Shown: positions 8,865-18,924 of the stretch, piece after piece
How positions within the stretch are numbered: position 1 is the stretch's first letter
Layout of the letters: each line of letters begins with the position of its first letter
Source of the DNA: Acinetobacter sp. SAAs474
Lineage (GTDB): Bacteria; Pseudomonadota; Gammaproteobacteria; Pseudomonadales; Moraxellaceae
Length of the DNA stretch: 64,000 nt
NCBI RefSeq assembly: GCF_032823475.1
Contig: NZ_CP127915.1
Coordinates: 2,914,001-2,978,000, forward strand
Reading direction: 5' to 3'
Position numbers and translations under genes: made by a program
Notes under the pieces: model-generated
Databases searched by the model: none
Told to the model about the DNA's origin: nothing
What the model saw: the letters and a program-made list of their open reading frames with translations, nothing else

Positions 8865-9266
8865 TTAATTATTACGAGCATGTTCATCTTGCTGAATCAA
8901 TTCAATTTTATAACCATCTGGATCTTCAACAAAGGCTATTACCGTCACGCCACCTTTCATCGGTCCAGCCTCACGTACCACTTTTCCACCACGTGCTTTA
9001 ATGTCTGCACATGCTTGATATGCATCATCGACTGCAATTGCAATATGACCATAGCCATTGCCTAAATCGTATTGTGCAGTATCCCAGTTATAGGTAAGTT
9101 CAAGCACCGTATTTGAGGCTTCATCACCATAACCAACAAATGCAAGTGTAAAGCGCCCTTCCTCATAATCTCGTTTACGTAACAATGTCATGCCTAATAC
9201 TTCGGTATAGAATGCTAAAGATTGTTCTAAATTGCCTACACGTAACATGGTATGTAACATTCTCAT
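8865..9266 (-). CDS. gloA: Lactoylglutathione lyase (glyoxalase I)
   Basis: 133 residues, the short single-module bacterial form. It converts the glutathione hemithioacetal of methylglyoxal to S-lactoylglutathione. All four metal ligands sit at the positions known from Escherichia coli GloA: H5, E56, H74 and E122. That length and register fit the nickel-type enzyme. It lies 21 bases or so downstream of the AmpG-like permease gene on the same strand and is probably in the same transcript. No functional tie between the two is evident. Confidence 0.95.
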   Translation of the reverse strand: MRMLHTMLRVGNLEQSLAFYTEVLGMTLLRKRDYEEGRFTLAFVGYGDEASNTVLELTYNWDTAQYDLGNGYGHIAIAVDDAYQACADIKARGGKVVREAGPMKGGVTVIAFVEDPDGYKIELIQQDEHARNN

Positions 9267-9287
9267 GTCTTATCTTCCTATTTCTCT

Positions 9288-11435
9288 TTAAGACTGTTGA
9301 TGTTGTTTCAATAACTTGGCCACCCAAATCACCAAAAATAAAATAGGGATACCAATTAAAGTGGTCATCAAAAAGAAATCTGGATAACCAATTTTAGTCA
9401 CAATGGTACCCGAATACCCACCTAAAATTTTAGGTGTTAAGGTCATTAATGAACTAAAGATTGCATATTGAACTGCTGTAAATGACACACTGGTTAAACT
9501 TGACAAAAATGCAATAAATGCTGCACCAGCCAATCCAGCAGCCAAATTATCAACGACAATCGCAAAATAAAGCCACGTTGAACTATAAGATTTAATGACT
9601 TTTCCTTGAATTTCTATATTTTTCATATCCAATGAAACTGGGGGAATTTCATGTAAATCAACACCCAATTCAGGTTTTCCAGAGCTAAATTGGTAACTTC
9701 TTTGGGTTTTTAACACTTTATTTTGCGGTATCAATGTAACGGTTGCAATAATTTCTTTACTTGCTGATCGTTGTAATGCGTCTGCATCAATCACCGCACT
9801 AAAAATTTGCTTTGTATCCAGCTTAGCAACAAATGTCTGTCCATCTAACGTTAAAACAACCGGTTTTTCTGGATCAAGCTGCTGCTGATCTATGCCAGCC
9901 AATTGCCCACGTATCACAACCCCCTGCTTTAATTCCTGTGGAGATAAGTGATCATCTGAAGCAATCGGTAATAATAATATTTGTGGCTGCTTCTGTGCCA
10001 ATAAATAAGGTAAGGTAAATGATCTTAAACTTGCGGGCTGATTTTGATACTGTACGCCCACTTGAATATGATCTGACTGCGTGAATACTTGGCTCGGTAT
10101 CTGAATAGACCATAAACCGACCTCATCAGGATGTGCCACATAATGCTGATTACCAACCTGAACAGTCACATCACCTAAAGGGGTCCCTGACTTTACTAAA
10201 CCAATAAAAATTAAGTTGGTCATACTGGCCAAAATTGCACCGACAAACATCAATTTCATGATATTCATACGCTGTGCCAGTAATCCCCCCAAAAAACCAC
10301 CCAATAAGCTAAAAATTACACCATATACTTTAACTGCTTCAGCAATTTGTTCTTTGGTAAAGTTCAGGTCTTGGTAAAACACATTGGAAATCACCCCTGA
10401 AATAATGTCAGAAATACGGTAAAAGCCAATTAATAACAATAAAACCAGTGCTAATTTAACGCCATAGCGCCGAAAAAAATCAGCAATCGGATTGACCCAA
10501 GTGTCATAGGCCATTTGTTTATTTACAACGCCAATTTTAACCAACAGAATACCGATACACAGTGCAACAATGCCTGAACCAATAAAACGGACGGCCTCCA
10601 AGGCAAATAAAGTCAATGCATCTGAAATTTCCACGGTAGTTTTAACATAAAGAATCAGCTGATCTGCAGAAATATAACTACCGACAAAACCTAAAACAGT
10701 AATAAAAAAAACCAAAACCAAGCGATAATAATCAACTTTACGATATGATTTGCGGATACGTTCAACCTGTGGTTCACGTACAATCAATGTAGTGACTACA
10801 CCGACCAACATCACGGCCGCCATCGCCAAATAGGTTAATTTCCATGCTTGGTAAATATAATTGCCTTTCGACGTTCCTAAATACGCGGCCAGAAATAAAG
10901 CACCAGCACCCGCGATGATCATACCGATACGATATCCCGCATTATAGGTTGATGCTAAAATAGTTTGCATTTGTGTATCAGCAAGTTCAATTCGGTAAGC
11001 ATCAATGACAATATCTTGCGTCGCAGCAGAAAACCCGAGTAACACCGCACCAAAGGCCATTTGATATAAATAGCTTTGCCCCAAAGAAGGATCCGAATAA
11101 GCCATAATAAAAATAGCGACAATAATCAGCAATTGTGCAATCAACAACCATGCACGTCGACGCCCCAGCTTTCGGGTTAAAAAAGGAACTGGCAACTCAT
11201 CAATTAAAGGGGCCCAAACAAACTTAAATGAGTAGCCTAAAGCTGCCCAGCTAAAAAAAGTGATGGCACTTTTCTCAATCCCTGCTTCTCCCAACCATAG
11301 CGATAAACTTGAGAAAATTAATAAAATAGGGATCCCTGCAGAAAAGCCAAGAAATAGCATAATCAAGGCACGGCGATCTAAAAATGCAGAAAAGGCTGCT
11401 TTCCATCCTGTTGAAGCGGTTGTCATTCGGCTCAT
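9288..11435 (-). CDS. ampG: AmpG-family muropeptide permease with large periplasmic insert
   Basis: 715 residues from the ATG at 11435; the frame extends to a TTG at 11453, and an ATG at 11426 is also possible. AmpG proteins of the major facilitator superfamily import anhydro-muropeptides for recycling. The family stretches SLSLWLGEAGIEKSAITFF, ATQDIVIDAYRIE and the C-terminal GGYSGTIVTKIGYPDFF are present. Escherichia coli AmpG has about 490 residues. The extra length lies mainly in one insert of about 200 residues (roughly residues 415-619) between transmembrane segments, resembling two Ig-like beta domains. In beta-lactam-resistant species AmpG feeds AmpC induction signals, but no ampC or ampR is in this window. 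Confidence 0.85.
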   Translation of the reverse strand: MSRMTTASTGWKAAFSAFLDRRALIMLFLGFSAGIPILLIFSSLSLWLGEAGIEKSAITFFSWAALGYSFKFVWAPLIDELPVPFLTRKLGRRRAWLLIAQLLIIVAIFIMAYSDPSLGQSYLYQMAFGAVLLGFSAATQDIVIDAYRIELADTQMQTILASTYNAGYRIGMIIAGAGALFLAAYLGTSKGNYIYQAWKLTYLAMAAVMLVGVVTTLIVREPQVERIRKSYRKVDYYRLVLVFFITVLGFVGSYISADQLILYVKTTVEISDALTLFALEAVRFIGSGIVALCIGILLVKIGVVNKQMAYDTWVNPIADFFRRYGVKLALVLLLLIGFYRISDIISGVISNVFYQDLNFTKEQIAEAVKVYGVIFSLLGGFLGGLLAQRMNIMKLMFVGAILASMTNLIFIGLVKSGTPLGDVTVQVGNQHYVAHPDEVGLWSIQIPSQVFTQSDHIQVGVQYQNQPASLRSFTLPYLLAQKQPQILLLPIASDDHLSPQELKQGVVIRGQLAGIDQQQLDPEKPVVLTLDGQTFVAKLDTKQIFSAVIDADALQRSASKEIIATVTLIPQNKVLKTQRSYQFSSGKPELGVDLHEIPPVSLDMKNIEIQGKVIKSYSSTWLYFAIVVDNLAAGLAGAAFIAFLSSLTSVSFTAVQYAIFSSLMTLTPKILGGYSGTIVTKIGYPDFFLMTTLIGIPILFLVIWVAKLLKQHQQS

Positions 11436-11597
11436 TATTTTTGGCAATATCAATAAGCGCTATTCAAACGCTTAATGCAAATCGTTTCAACCCGATTTCT
11501 GCAAACAGTCAAAAAAAATCAGAATAAATGCAAATTGTTTGCTTGAATTTTTCATGTAAACCTGTATACCTTAAAACTCTATCGTTTATATTTTGTT

Positions 11598-14222
11598 TTG
11601 GATTTCACAGTGACGCAAAAACTCGATCAAGTTCATTCTTCTTTATCTGCCAAAACGACCAATCAAAACCAAGCTTCATCTCAAAACCAGTTGATTTCCG
11701 CTTTTGAACAACCAGAAATTCATAGCACATTAATGCATACACAATTAAAACCAGAACAACTCACACATATTCCCAACTTGGCCAATATTCCGACCTCGAC
11801 CAAGAAAATTAAAGCATTGAATGACTTTCTGGGACAGGATCGTGCACGTGCATCAGTCGAAGCAGGTATCGCACTGCCTTATTCTGGCTATAATATTTTT
11901 GCAGTGGGTACTGCTGGTTTAGGAAAGCGCACCATGATCAAGCGCCTACTACAACAACAGGCTAAGCATATGCCAACGCCGGCAGATTGGGTCTATGTCT
12001 ATAATTTTCAGCATCCTCGACAACCTATTGCCTTACAGCTTCCTACAGGACAAGCTGCCAAATTTCAAACTCAGCTACATCAAACTTGGAAAACGATTAT
12101 TCAGCAACTTGAGCGTCGTTTCACTGCAGAAAGCTATCATAATCGTATTGATTCTATTCGCCAACATGCTGGAGATGAGCAACAACTGGCCTTAATTGAA
12201 CTGACCAAAGAGGGAGAAGATCTCGATTTAAAATTGATTGCCAGAAATGATGAACATTGTTTTATTCCAGTTCATATTAAAAATAATAAAATTCATGAAA
12301 TGAGCCAAGAAGATCTTAATGCGCTCAGTGCACAAGATCGTGCAGAAATTACCAGCAACCTACGACATATGAATAAAAAGCTGGAGCGTTTAGGGTTACA
12401 TTTAGGGCATTTAGAAGATGATGCCCGTGATCAAGTTCAAGTGTTAAATCGTGATATTGCAACACAAGTCGTGATGCCTCGTATCCAGACTGTATTAAAT
12501 AAGTTTGCTGAAGTACAAGGTTTAACCACATATTTAAAAGACTATGCAGAAGATATTATCAATAATGTTGAAATCATTCTGGAACAAGAAGAGGATGATT
12601 TTACACCGGGCTTGTTTAGCAAAGTGCCCTCACGCTATCAAGCCAATATTATGGTGTCACATAAAGCCAATAGCGGTGCACCTGTTATCTTTGAAGACTT
12701 CCCAACACACTATAATTTATTGGGACATGTCGAACAATTAACACAACATGGCACTATTACCACAGATTTCACACTGATCCGTTCAGGTGCCTTACATCAA
12801 GCCAATGGTGGATTTCTTATTTTAGAAGCAGAACAGCTTCTTGAGCAACCTTATGCATGGCAAGGTTTAAAGCGCGCCATTAAATCTGGACAACTCAAAC
12901 TGTCTTCACTAGAGCATATGCTAACCCTTACAGGAAGTATTTCAATTGAGCCTTCACCTATTCCGCTCAATATTAAAGTTATCCTGTTGGCAGAACCAGA
13001 AATCTATTATGAAATGTTAGAACTGGAACCTGATCTGGGCAGTATTTTTAAAATTCGTGCCGATTTTACCGATACACTACAACGTAATGAAAACAATGAA
13101 CAAGCGTATATGCAGCTCATCGCAGATTATGTTCAATCTGACAAACTTTTACCTTTTGATCGCAGTGCATTGGCTGCGCTATTGACTGATTCTAGTCGTC
13201 AGGCAGAAGATCAAAGTTCATTATCCTTACATGCCTTAACACTCGGTGACTTGATTCGTGAAGCACATCATCATGCGCTACAAGCTGAGCATAAAACCGT
13301 TAGCGAAGCCCATATTAATCTAGCACTGGATCATCGCAAATATCGCCTAGGTTATTTAAGAGAGCTGTATTGGCAAGATATTTCTCGCGGTACACAACTG
13401 ATTGAAACACGTGGCTATCGTTTAGGTCAGGTAAATGCTTTATCTGTCATTCATTATGCTGATGTTGAATTTGGCTTACCATCACGTTTGACTGCCTCTG
13501 TCTACCAAGGCGGTGGAGATATTCTGGATATTGAACGCAGTGTTGAATTAGGTGGTGCATTACATGCCAAAGGCGTACTGTTAATGTCAAGCTTTCTCAA
13601 AGCACATTTTGGTCGATCACAAATTTTACATTTTTCTGCCGCATTGGCATTTGAACAGAGCTATGGTCAAGTCGATGGAGATAGTGCAACTGTGGCAGAA
13701 CTATCTGCTTTAATTTCAGCCATTAGCCAACTTCCTATTGATCAGTCATGGGCCATTACAGGTTCAATGAACCAATTGGGGCAAGTCCAACCTGTTGGTG
13801 GTGTGAACGCCAAAATCGAAGGTTTTTTTGATGCTTGTAAATTACAGGGATTAACAGGCCAGCAAGGTGTAATTATTCCGCGACAAAATATGCAACATCT
13901 GATGCTACGTAAAGATGTGATTAACAGTGTCACGCAAGGTCAATTCCATATTCATGCCATTGATACCATTGATCAAGCCCTTGAAATTCTCATGGCGCGC
14001 CCTGTCGGTAAAATGGATAAAAAAGGTCGTTATAGCAAAAACTCTATTTTTGCGGCAGTTATGGCACAACTTGAATATTGGCAAGCCATAGAAGATGGTG
14101 AAATAATCGAAGAAAAACCGAAGAAAAAAAGCAAAAAGAAAAGCAAGAAAAAACACAAGGAGCAACCAGCCGATCCAAAAACGACTGTGGATGACACGCT
14201 ATTGCCATTATCTACAGATTGA
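11598..14222 (+). CDS. Lon-family ATP-dependent protease (LonB/YcbZ-like)
   Basis: 874 residues from a TTG; a GTG at 11610 is an alternative. It lacks the long N-terminal substrate domain of classical Lon. The P-loop is GTAGLGKRT at 104-112, and the protease dyad is S696 (VDGDSAT) and K739 (GGVNAKIEG). The 43-residue spacing equals that of the Escherichia coli Lon dyad (S679/K722). An AAA+ lid and sensor region lies between. Family members are cytosolic, and their substrates are largely unknown. The C-terminus carries a lysine-rich tail (about residues 838-865) not needed for the fold. Divergent from the ampG gene. Confidence 0.88.
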   Translation: MDFTVTQKLDQVHSSLSAKTTNQNQASSQNQLISAFEQPEIHSTLMHTQLKPEQLTHIPNLANIPTSTKKIKALNDFLGQDRARASVEAGIALPYSGYNIFAVGTAGLGKRTMIKRLLQQQAKHMPTPADWVYVYNFQHPRQPIALQLPTGQAAKFQTQLHQTWKTIIQQLERRFTAESYHNRIDSIRQHAGDEQQLALIELTKEGEDLDLKLIARNDEHCFIPVHIKNNKIHEMSQEDLNALSAQDRAEITSNLRHMNKKLERLGLHLGHLEDDARDQVQVLNRDIATQVVMPRIQTVLNKFAEVQGLTTYLKDYAEDIINNVEIILEQEEDDFTPGLFSKVPSRYQANIMVSHKANSGAPVIFEDFPTHYNLLGHVEQLTQHGTITTDFTLIRSGALHQANGGFLILEAEQLLEQPYAWQGLKRAIKSGQLKLSSLEHMLTLTGSISIEPSPIPLNIKVILLAEPEIYYEMLELEPDLGSIFKIRADFTDTLQRNENNEQAYMQLIADYVQSDKLLPFDRSALAALLTDSSRQAEDQSSLSLHALTLGDLIREAHHHALQAEHKTVSEAHINLALDHRKYRLGYLRELYWQDISRGTQLIETRGYRLGQVNALSVIHYADVEFGLPSRLTASVYQGGGDILDIERSVELGGALHAKGVLLMSSFLKAHFGRSQILHFSAALAFEQSYGQVDGDSATVAELSALISAISQLPIDQSWAITGSMNQLGQVQPVGGVNAKIEGFFDACKLQGLTGQQGVIIPRQNMQHLMLRKDVINSVTQGQFHIHAIDTIDQALEILMARPVGKMDKKGRYSKNSIFAAVMAQLEYWQAIEDGEIIEEKPKKKSKKKSKKKHKEQPADPKTTVDDTLLPLSTD

Positions 14223-14350
14223 TTCTGCAACTGATCATGCCCATAGATCATCCATCTAGCGGCATGATCTTATGCAAATGATCTTATCTGAGTCATTGAT
14301 CGTGAATTCAATAGCAGAACTGCAGAAAGTTCGAGCACGATCCTCAAAAA

Positions 14351-14384
14351 AATTAAGGAGTTTATCGCTAAACTCCTTAATTTT
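14351..14384. terminator. Bidirectional terminator, lon-like gene and grxD
   Basis: A 14-bp perfect stem (AATTAAGGAGTTTA / TAAACTCCTTAATT) around TCGC, with A residues before and T residues after. It lies between two convergent genes. Confidence 0.88.
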
Positions 14385-14434
14385 ATGTGTCGTCTTGCAT
14401 AATTGGCATGCAATATTCACGATACGATACGGAC

Positions 14435-14776
14435 TTAAGCCTCAGGTGCTGGGCTATATTGTTCAACCAAAGGTTTTAACTCACCTTTTTGGAACATATC
14501 GAGCATAATGTCACTTCCACCAATTAACTCACCATTGATCCATAATTGTGGAAATGTTGGCCAATTTGCAATTTGTGGCAAAGTTGCACGAATATCTGGA
14601 TTTTCCAAAATATTAACATAAGCAAATGGGCGACCAATTTGACTAAGTGCCTCTACTGCACGCGCAGAGAAACCACATTGTGGAAATTGTGGAGTACCTT
14701 TCATATAAAGAAGAACTGCATGTTTAGCAATTTGGTCACGAATTAACGCTTCAGTATCACGTGCTTGTTCAGTCAT
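14435..14776 (-). CDS. grxD: Monothiol glutaredoxin (Grx4 type)
   Basis: 113 residues. The CGFS active site is at C34-S37, in the context KGTPQFPQCGFSARAV. Proteins of this kind bind a [2Fe-2S] cluster with glutathione and pass it on in iron-sulfur protein assembly. They also work with BolA. The downstream WPTFPQLWINGELIGGSDI stretch binds glutathione. The start has GAGGA eight bases upstream. The gene is single and faces away from the aminotransferase gene. Confidence 0.96.
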   Translation of the reverse strand: MTEQARDTEALIRDQIAKHAVLLYMKGTPQFPQCGFSARAVEALSQIGRPFAYVNILENPDIRATLPQIANWPTFPQLWINGELIGGSDIMLDMFQKGELKPLVEQYSPAPEA

Positions 14777-14976
14777 TGATCAATCCTCAACTAATCTGTT
14801 TGGCATTATACCCAAATCTCGACAAAACAGTATCGTTAAAGCAATTTTTATCATTATATTTACATTGAGACTTTAAATTTTCAACAGATTTTGCTTATAT
14901 AGAACGACTTGATGCGTTTAAATAATACGCATCAATTGGTTAATTTCAATTTCCCTCTCACAGATAAGAGTTCGTC

Positions 14977-16191
14977 ATGAATAACATTACCCTTGCCCCT
15001 GTGCAAACTGATCAACCCTCTCACTTGATGCCAGTCTTTGGTCGTCAGCCGATCAGCTTTGTCCGAGGCCGAGGTGCTTATCTTTATACTGCAGATGGTA
15101 CAGAATATTTAGATGCACTCACAGGTATTGCAGTATGTGGTTTAGGCCATTCACACCCTGCAATTACAGAAGCTATTGCTGAACAAGCAGCAACCCTCAT
15201 CCATACCAGTAATTTATTTGAAGTTCCTTGGCAAACTGCAGCAGCACAAAAATTGGCAGAAGTGGCTGGAATGGAAGAAGTTTTCTTCTCTAACAGTGGT
15301 GCCGAATCAAATGAAGGTGCAATTAAAATTGCACGTAAATTTGGTCATATGCAAGGCATTACACACCCTAAAATTATTGTTGCAGACCATTCGTTCCATG
15401 GACGTACCTTAGCCACACTTTCTGCTACAGGTAATTCAAAAGTACAAGAAGGCTTTGCACCTTTAGTCGAAGGTTTTATTCGTGTACCTTTTGGTGATAT
15501 TCAGGCTATTGAAGAAGCTGCGATTCAACACCCAGATATCGTTGCCATTCTGGTTGAACCTATTCAAGGTGAAGGTGGTGTCAATACAGCACCTCAAGGC
15601 TTTCGTTATCTCGAAGAAATTCGCCAACTCTGTAATCAACATCACTGGTTAATGATGCTTGATGAAGTACAGACTGGAAATGGTCGTACTGGTCAATATT
15701 TTGCCTATCAGCATACCAATATTGTGCCAGATGTACTCACTACAGCAAAAGGTTTAGGGAATGGCTTCCCGATTGGTGCAGTGATGACTCAAGGTCGCGG
15801 TGTGGGTATCTTAACAGCAGGTAATCATGGTTCTACTTATAGTGGAACAGCACTTGGTTCACGTATTGTTTATACCGTTATCGATACTTTGCAAAAAGAA
15901 AATCTGGTTGAACATGCCGCACAAATAGGAACATACTTAGTCGAACAGTTTAAATGCAAACTTGCTGATCACCATGTTATTGTTCGTGGTTTTGGTTTAA
16001 TGATTGGGATTGAATTGCCAAAACCATGCGCTGAATTAGTTGCTATTGCCCGTGATAAGCATCATTTAATTATCAATGTCACCGCCAATTCAGTCATTCG
16101 TTTATTACCGCCATTGAATATGACACAGCAACAAGCAGATGTTCTGGTAGAGCGTATCGTTGAATTGGTGAAGAATTTTCTTGCTGAGTAA
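14977..16191 (+). CDS. argD: Acetylornithine/succinylornithine-type aminotransferase
   Basis: 404 residues, class-III PLP aminotransferase. The PLP lysine is K258 in TTAKGLGNGFPIG, the aspartate lies in MLDEVQTGNGR, and NSGAESNEGAIKIARKF is typical of the ArgD/AstC/AruC group. The expected reaction is N-acetylornithine with 2-oxoglutarate in arginine synthesis. The catabolic succinylornithine role cannot be excluded. There are no other arginine genes around it, so context does not decide. A strong terminator follows, shared with the facing LysR gene. Confidence 0.88.
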   Translation: MNNITLAPVQTDQPSHLMPVFGRQPISFVRGRGAYLYTADGTEYLDALTGIAVCGLGHSHPAITEAIAEQAATLIHTSNLFEVPWQTAAAQKLAEVAGMEEVFFSNSGAESNEGAIKIARKFGHMQGITHPKIIVADHSFHGRTLATLSATGNSKVQEGFAPLVEGFIRVPFGDIQAIEEAAIQHPDIVAILVEPIQGEGGVNTAPQGFRYLEEIRQLCNQHHWLMMLDEVQTGNGRTGQYFAYQHTNIVPDVLTTAKGLGNGFPIGAVMTQGRGVGILTAGNHGSTYSGTALGSRIVYTVIDTLQKENLVEHAAQIGTYLVEQFKCKLADHHVIVRGFGLMIGIELPKPCAELVAIARDKHHLIINVTANSVIRLLPPLNMTQQQADVLVERIVELVKNFLAE

Positions 16192-16258
16192 AAAAGAACG
16201 TGGTCTATTTATAGATGAGTAATCATAAAACAACAAATAGACCCTTACCTTAGATGTC

Positions 16259-16293
16259 TAAAAAATAAGAGCTGCAATGCAGCTTTTATTTTA
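16259..16293. terminator. Bidirectional terminator
   Basis: AATAAGAGCTGC-AAT-GCAGCTTTTATT forms a stem with A-rich and T-rich flanks between two convergent genes. Confidence 0.8.
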
Positions 16294-16302
16294 TGCTTCG
16301 CT

Positions 16303-17232
16303 TTAAGAAGCTTCTTGATAGATTCTACCACCTGGCAATTGGCAGAAATATTGCTTTAATGCATCTAAACAACGATTAATTTTCATCGGCTGTTGCTCAT
16401 GCTTTGATGTTAAAGCATACAAGGTAAATGGAGGCAATCTCCATTCTGGTAATACTTCGACTAAAGATCCACTCAGTAAATCTTTTTGTACATCTAAATA
16501 AGCAGCACTGGTAATCCCATGACTATGCATACAAAAGGCTTTAGCAACCATAACATTATTGGTTGAAAAACGGGAATTTAACTCAACGCTAATCGTGTCA
16601 TGACTATTGACGTGTTTAAACGTAAAATTCGACTGATTCTTCATTAAACTTAATGGAATCAAATCATGATTTCTAAGATCGTCAGGACTAGAAATTGGTG
16701 ATGACTGATTCAAATAACTTGGGGATGCAACCAATACCTGCTCTACGTGTACCAAAGGTACAATGCTGACATTGCTATCCTCTATTTTTGGACTCATTCT
16801 TAACGCAATATCAATACGACCTTCAATCAAGTCTATATATTGATTATCTGCCTCAATATGAACAGACAAACCTCGATGAGCAGCCATCCAATGTGAGAGT
16901 GCCAAAATTAAGTGATTTGCACCAAGCTCTGGCGTTGTTGCAATACGTAAATCCCCAACCAAATCATCACGTAATTCATTAATACGAATTTTACCACGCT
17001 CAGCTGCGGCTAACATTTCTTGGCAACTGTGAAAAAAAGCTTGTCCGGCTTCTGTCAAACTCAACTTTCTTGTAGAACGATGTAGAAGTGTCACCTCCAT
17101 ATCATTTTCTAAAGAACGAATCTGCTGGCTAACCGCACTGGTTGTGATACCGAGTTCACGTGCAGCGCCACTAAACGAACTTTTTTCAACTACGCAGGCA
17201 AATACACCCATTGCACGAAGTTGATCTAACAT
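16303..17232 (-). CDS. LysR-family transcriptional regulator
   Basis: 309 residues. The winged helix-turn-helix is at about residues 14-60 (SFSGAARELGITTSAVSQQI). A type 2 periplasmic-binding-fold effector domain follows from about residue 90. The start at 17232 has AGAGGGAAA upstream. The sequence is of the CrgA/DsdC-like group that often regulates a neighbour, but neither neighbour (an aminotransferase facing it, an nlpD-like gene on the same strand) is divergent from it, so no target can be named. Confidence 0.9.
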   Translation of the reverse strand: MLDQLRAMGVFACVVEKSSFSGAARELGITTSAVSQQIRSLENDMEVTLLHRSTRKLSLTEAGQAFFHSCQEMLAAAERGKIRINELRDDLVGDLRIATTPELGANHLILALSHWMAAHRGLSVHIEADNQYIDLIEGRIDIALRMSPKIEDSNVSIVPLVHVEQVLVASPSYLNQSSPISSPDDLRNHDLIPLSLMKNQSNFTFKHVNSHDTISVELNSRFSTNNVMVAKAFCMHSHGITSAAYLDVQKDLLSGSLVEVLPEWRLPPFTLYALTSKHEQQPMKINRCLDALKQYFCQLPGGRIYQEAS

Positions 17233-17331
17233 AAATTTCCCTCTGAACTTATGAGCACTTTATCTTTCGATAAAAGCAACTCATTGTATTATACGGTGAA
17301 ATTCAAGATTTGTATTGTCAAATTTGATCAA

Positions 17332-18135
17332 TCAGTAAATCTTTTCTGGATTTATGGGCTTACCATCCAAACGCACTTGAAACTCCAGCATTGGTTGTGT
17401 CGTACCCGAAGCACCCATTTCTGCAATTTTTTGTCCTGCTACAACATTTTGCCCACTTTTCACCAGTAGTTTATTATTATGCGCATACGCTGTAATGTAG
17501 CCATTCGCATGTTTAATTAAAATTAAGTTACCATATTCTTTTAAACCATCTGCGGCATATACGACCTGACCATCCGCTGCTGCAACGACAGGATCACCTA
17601 CCTTACCACCAAAACGTGTTCCTTTGACATTATTTGCCAAATCAAATCGCGCAATAATTGGACCATTGGATGGCTTCACCCATTTTAAACTGCTACCACT
17701 GTTCACAATGGTTGTACTGTTGTTCGGTTTAATACCAGTACTGCTCGCTGCTGTTGTCGCTTGCGTTGGTAAATTAATTTTTTGACGTTCAATTTGTGTC
17801 GCTTGTTGAATCGGCTGAGTTTTTGTTGTCTTTGACTGGGTTGTATTGGTCAAACGTAGTGATTGTCCAACATAAATACGATATGGCGGTGTAATATCAT
17901 TCATTTCTGCAATTCTAAGATAATTCAATCCATATCTTGCAGCAATCAGACTCAAAGTATCACCCGAGCGAACGGTATAATAGTTAGGTGCCGTAACCGA
18001 GCGTGTTTGTGAAGTCACTTGGGGTTTTGATGCACACCCTGTTATCACTAAAGTAGATACAACCGCCGATGAGATTAGCGTGGTTCTGATTAGATTAAAA
18101 GGCCTCACACAACATACATTAAACATCAAATGCAT
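17332..18135 (-). CDS. nlpD: NlpD-like lipoprotein with LysM and LytM domains
   Basis: 267 residues from the ATG at 18135, chosen for its GAGGAAAA site; an open frame continues upstream to 18222. The lipobox LVITGC gives a lipidated C34. One LysM domain (about 52-95) and a LytM/M23 domain (about 158-267) follow. The LytM domain lacks the zinc ligands: a usual catalytic His is replaced in PMLEFQVR, as in Escherichia coli NlpD, which activates the amidase AmiC instead of cutting peptidoglycan itself. Unlike in enterobacteria, no rpoS, surE or pcm lies beside it. Confidence 0.9.
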   Translation of the reverse strand: MHLMFNVCCVRPFNLIRTTLISSAVVSTLVITGCASKPQVTSQTRSVTAPNYYTVRSGDTLSLIAARYGLNYLRIAEMNDITPPYRIYVGQSLRLTNTTQSKTTKTQPIQQATQIERQKINLPTQATTAASSTGIKPNNSTTIVNSGSSLKWVKPSNGPIIARFDLANNVKGTRFGGKVGDPVVAAADGQVVYAADGLKEYGNLILIKHANGYITAYAHNNKLLVKSGQNVVAGQKIAEMGASGTTQPMLEFQVRLDGKPINPEKIY

Positions 18136-18543
18136 TTTTTCCTCACTCAAAACGTTATCTCGTATCACTTTATAAAGCCTATCAAGGTACATGAATTTTT
18201 TTTGAAATATATTTATCTTCACAAAGTTACAACAATAAACTACTTTTATAAATCTTTTTATTTTTATATAAGCAAAAAAAACCTAAAACAATCATATTAC
18301 AGTATCAATTACACCATCCTATCCCGTTGCTTATTTTCTATCATATCTTTTAAATCTTTGCTATTTGATCGCATACTATTTTAATCACAATCTCACAACT
18401 GATCTAGATGATGACTTGGCCCATAGCAGCAATAACTACACGATCTATACATTATTCACAATTTTAGTACACCAATTTTTTTTAATCATCATAATGTTAT
18501 AATTCTGTCTATTCGTTTAGTTTTGTTAGGTCTTTACATCATC
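18136..18543. other. Divergent promoter region of nlpD-like and small exported-protein genes
   Basis: A/T-rich gap of about 400 bases. Several TATAAT-like hexamers are present (for example near 18498 on the plus strand, GTTATAATTC, a likely -10 for the gene at 18544). A low-complexity frame here has no coding character. Confidence 0.45.
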
Positions 18544-18924
18544 ATGAAAATCAAGTCTCAACTCTTCACATTACTTTCTGCACTCACCTTAAGCCTTTCA
18601 TTTACGCAGATCGCACAGGCCAATGATGATAATCTTGATGTAACTCCTGAACAACAAACAACAGCACAAGAATTTGCCGCACTCTATGTGCTTTCAGATA
18701 TTTGTCCTAAAATGGTCAGTAATCCTGAAAAATTTAGTACAGGTTTTACTACTTTACTGACTGAATATTTACCCAATGAAAAAAACCCAGTACAAGCCTT
18801 AAATAAAATGGTTACGGCAGCGAATTTTAAAGCTATTTTACAAGAAGCAGAAAGTGATGCTCAGCGTGCTGGAAAAGAAAAAAATTTAGAGATTTGCGAA
18901 GAATTGACCACTTACAAGAAATAA
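18544..18924 (+). CDS. Small exported protein, function unknown
   Basis: 126 residues from MKIKSQLF; an in-frame ATG at 18523 is less likely because it would precede the signal peptide with a hydrophobic extension. The signal peptide ends at AQA before NDDNLD. The mature part is about 100 residues, helical and acidic, with two cysteines (DICPKM and LEICEEL) that could form a disulfide in the periplasm. I recognise no family. The gap of about 90-120 bases to dacC allows co-transcription. Confidence 0.75.
   Translation: MKIKSQLFTLLSALTLSLSFTQIAQANDDNLDVTPEQQTTAQEFAALYVLSDICPKMVSNPEKFSTGFTTLLTEYLPNEKNPVQALNKMVTAANFKAILQEAESDAQRAGKEKNLEICEELTTYKK

Noticed and set aside
8679..9065. Plus-strand frame of 128 codons across the rpmE leader and gloA
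   Set aside because: More than half lies antisense to gloA, and the rest is in the rpmE leader. No motif and no ribosome binding site.
18130..18384. 84-codon plus-strand frame upstream of the small exported protein
   Set aside because: Low-complexity Phe/Tyr/Ile/Lys composition from A/T-rich DNA, overlapping the start of the nlpD-like gene. No ribosome binding site.
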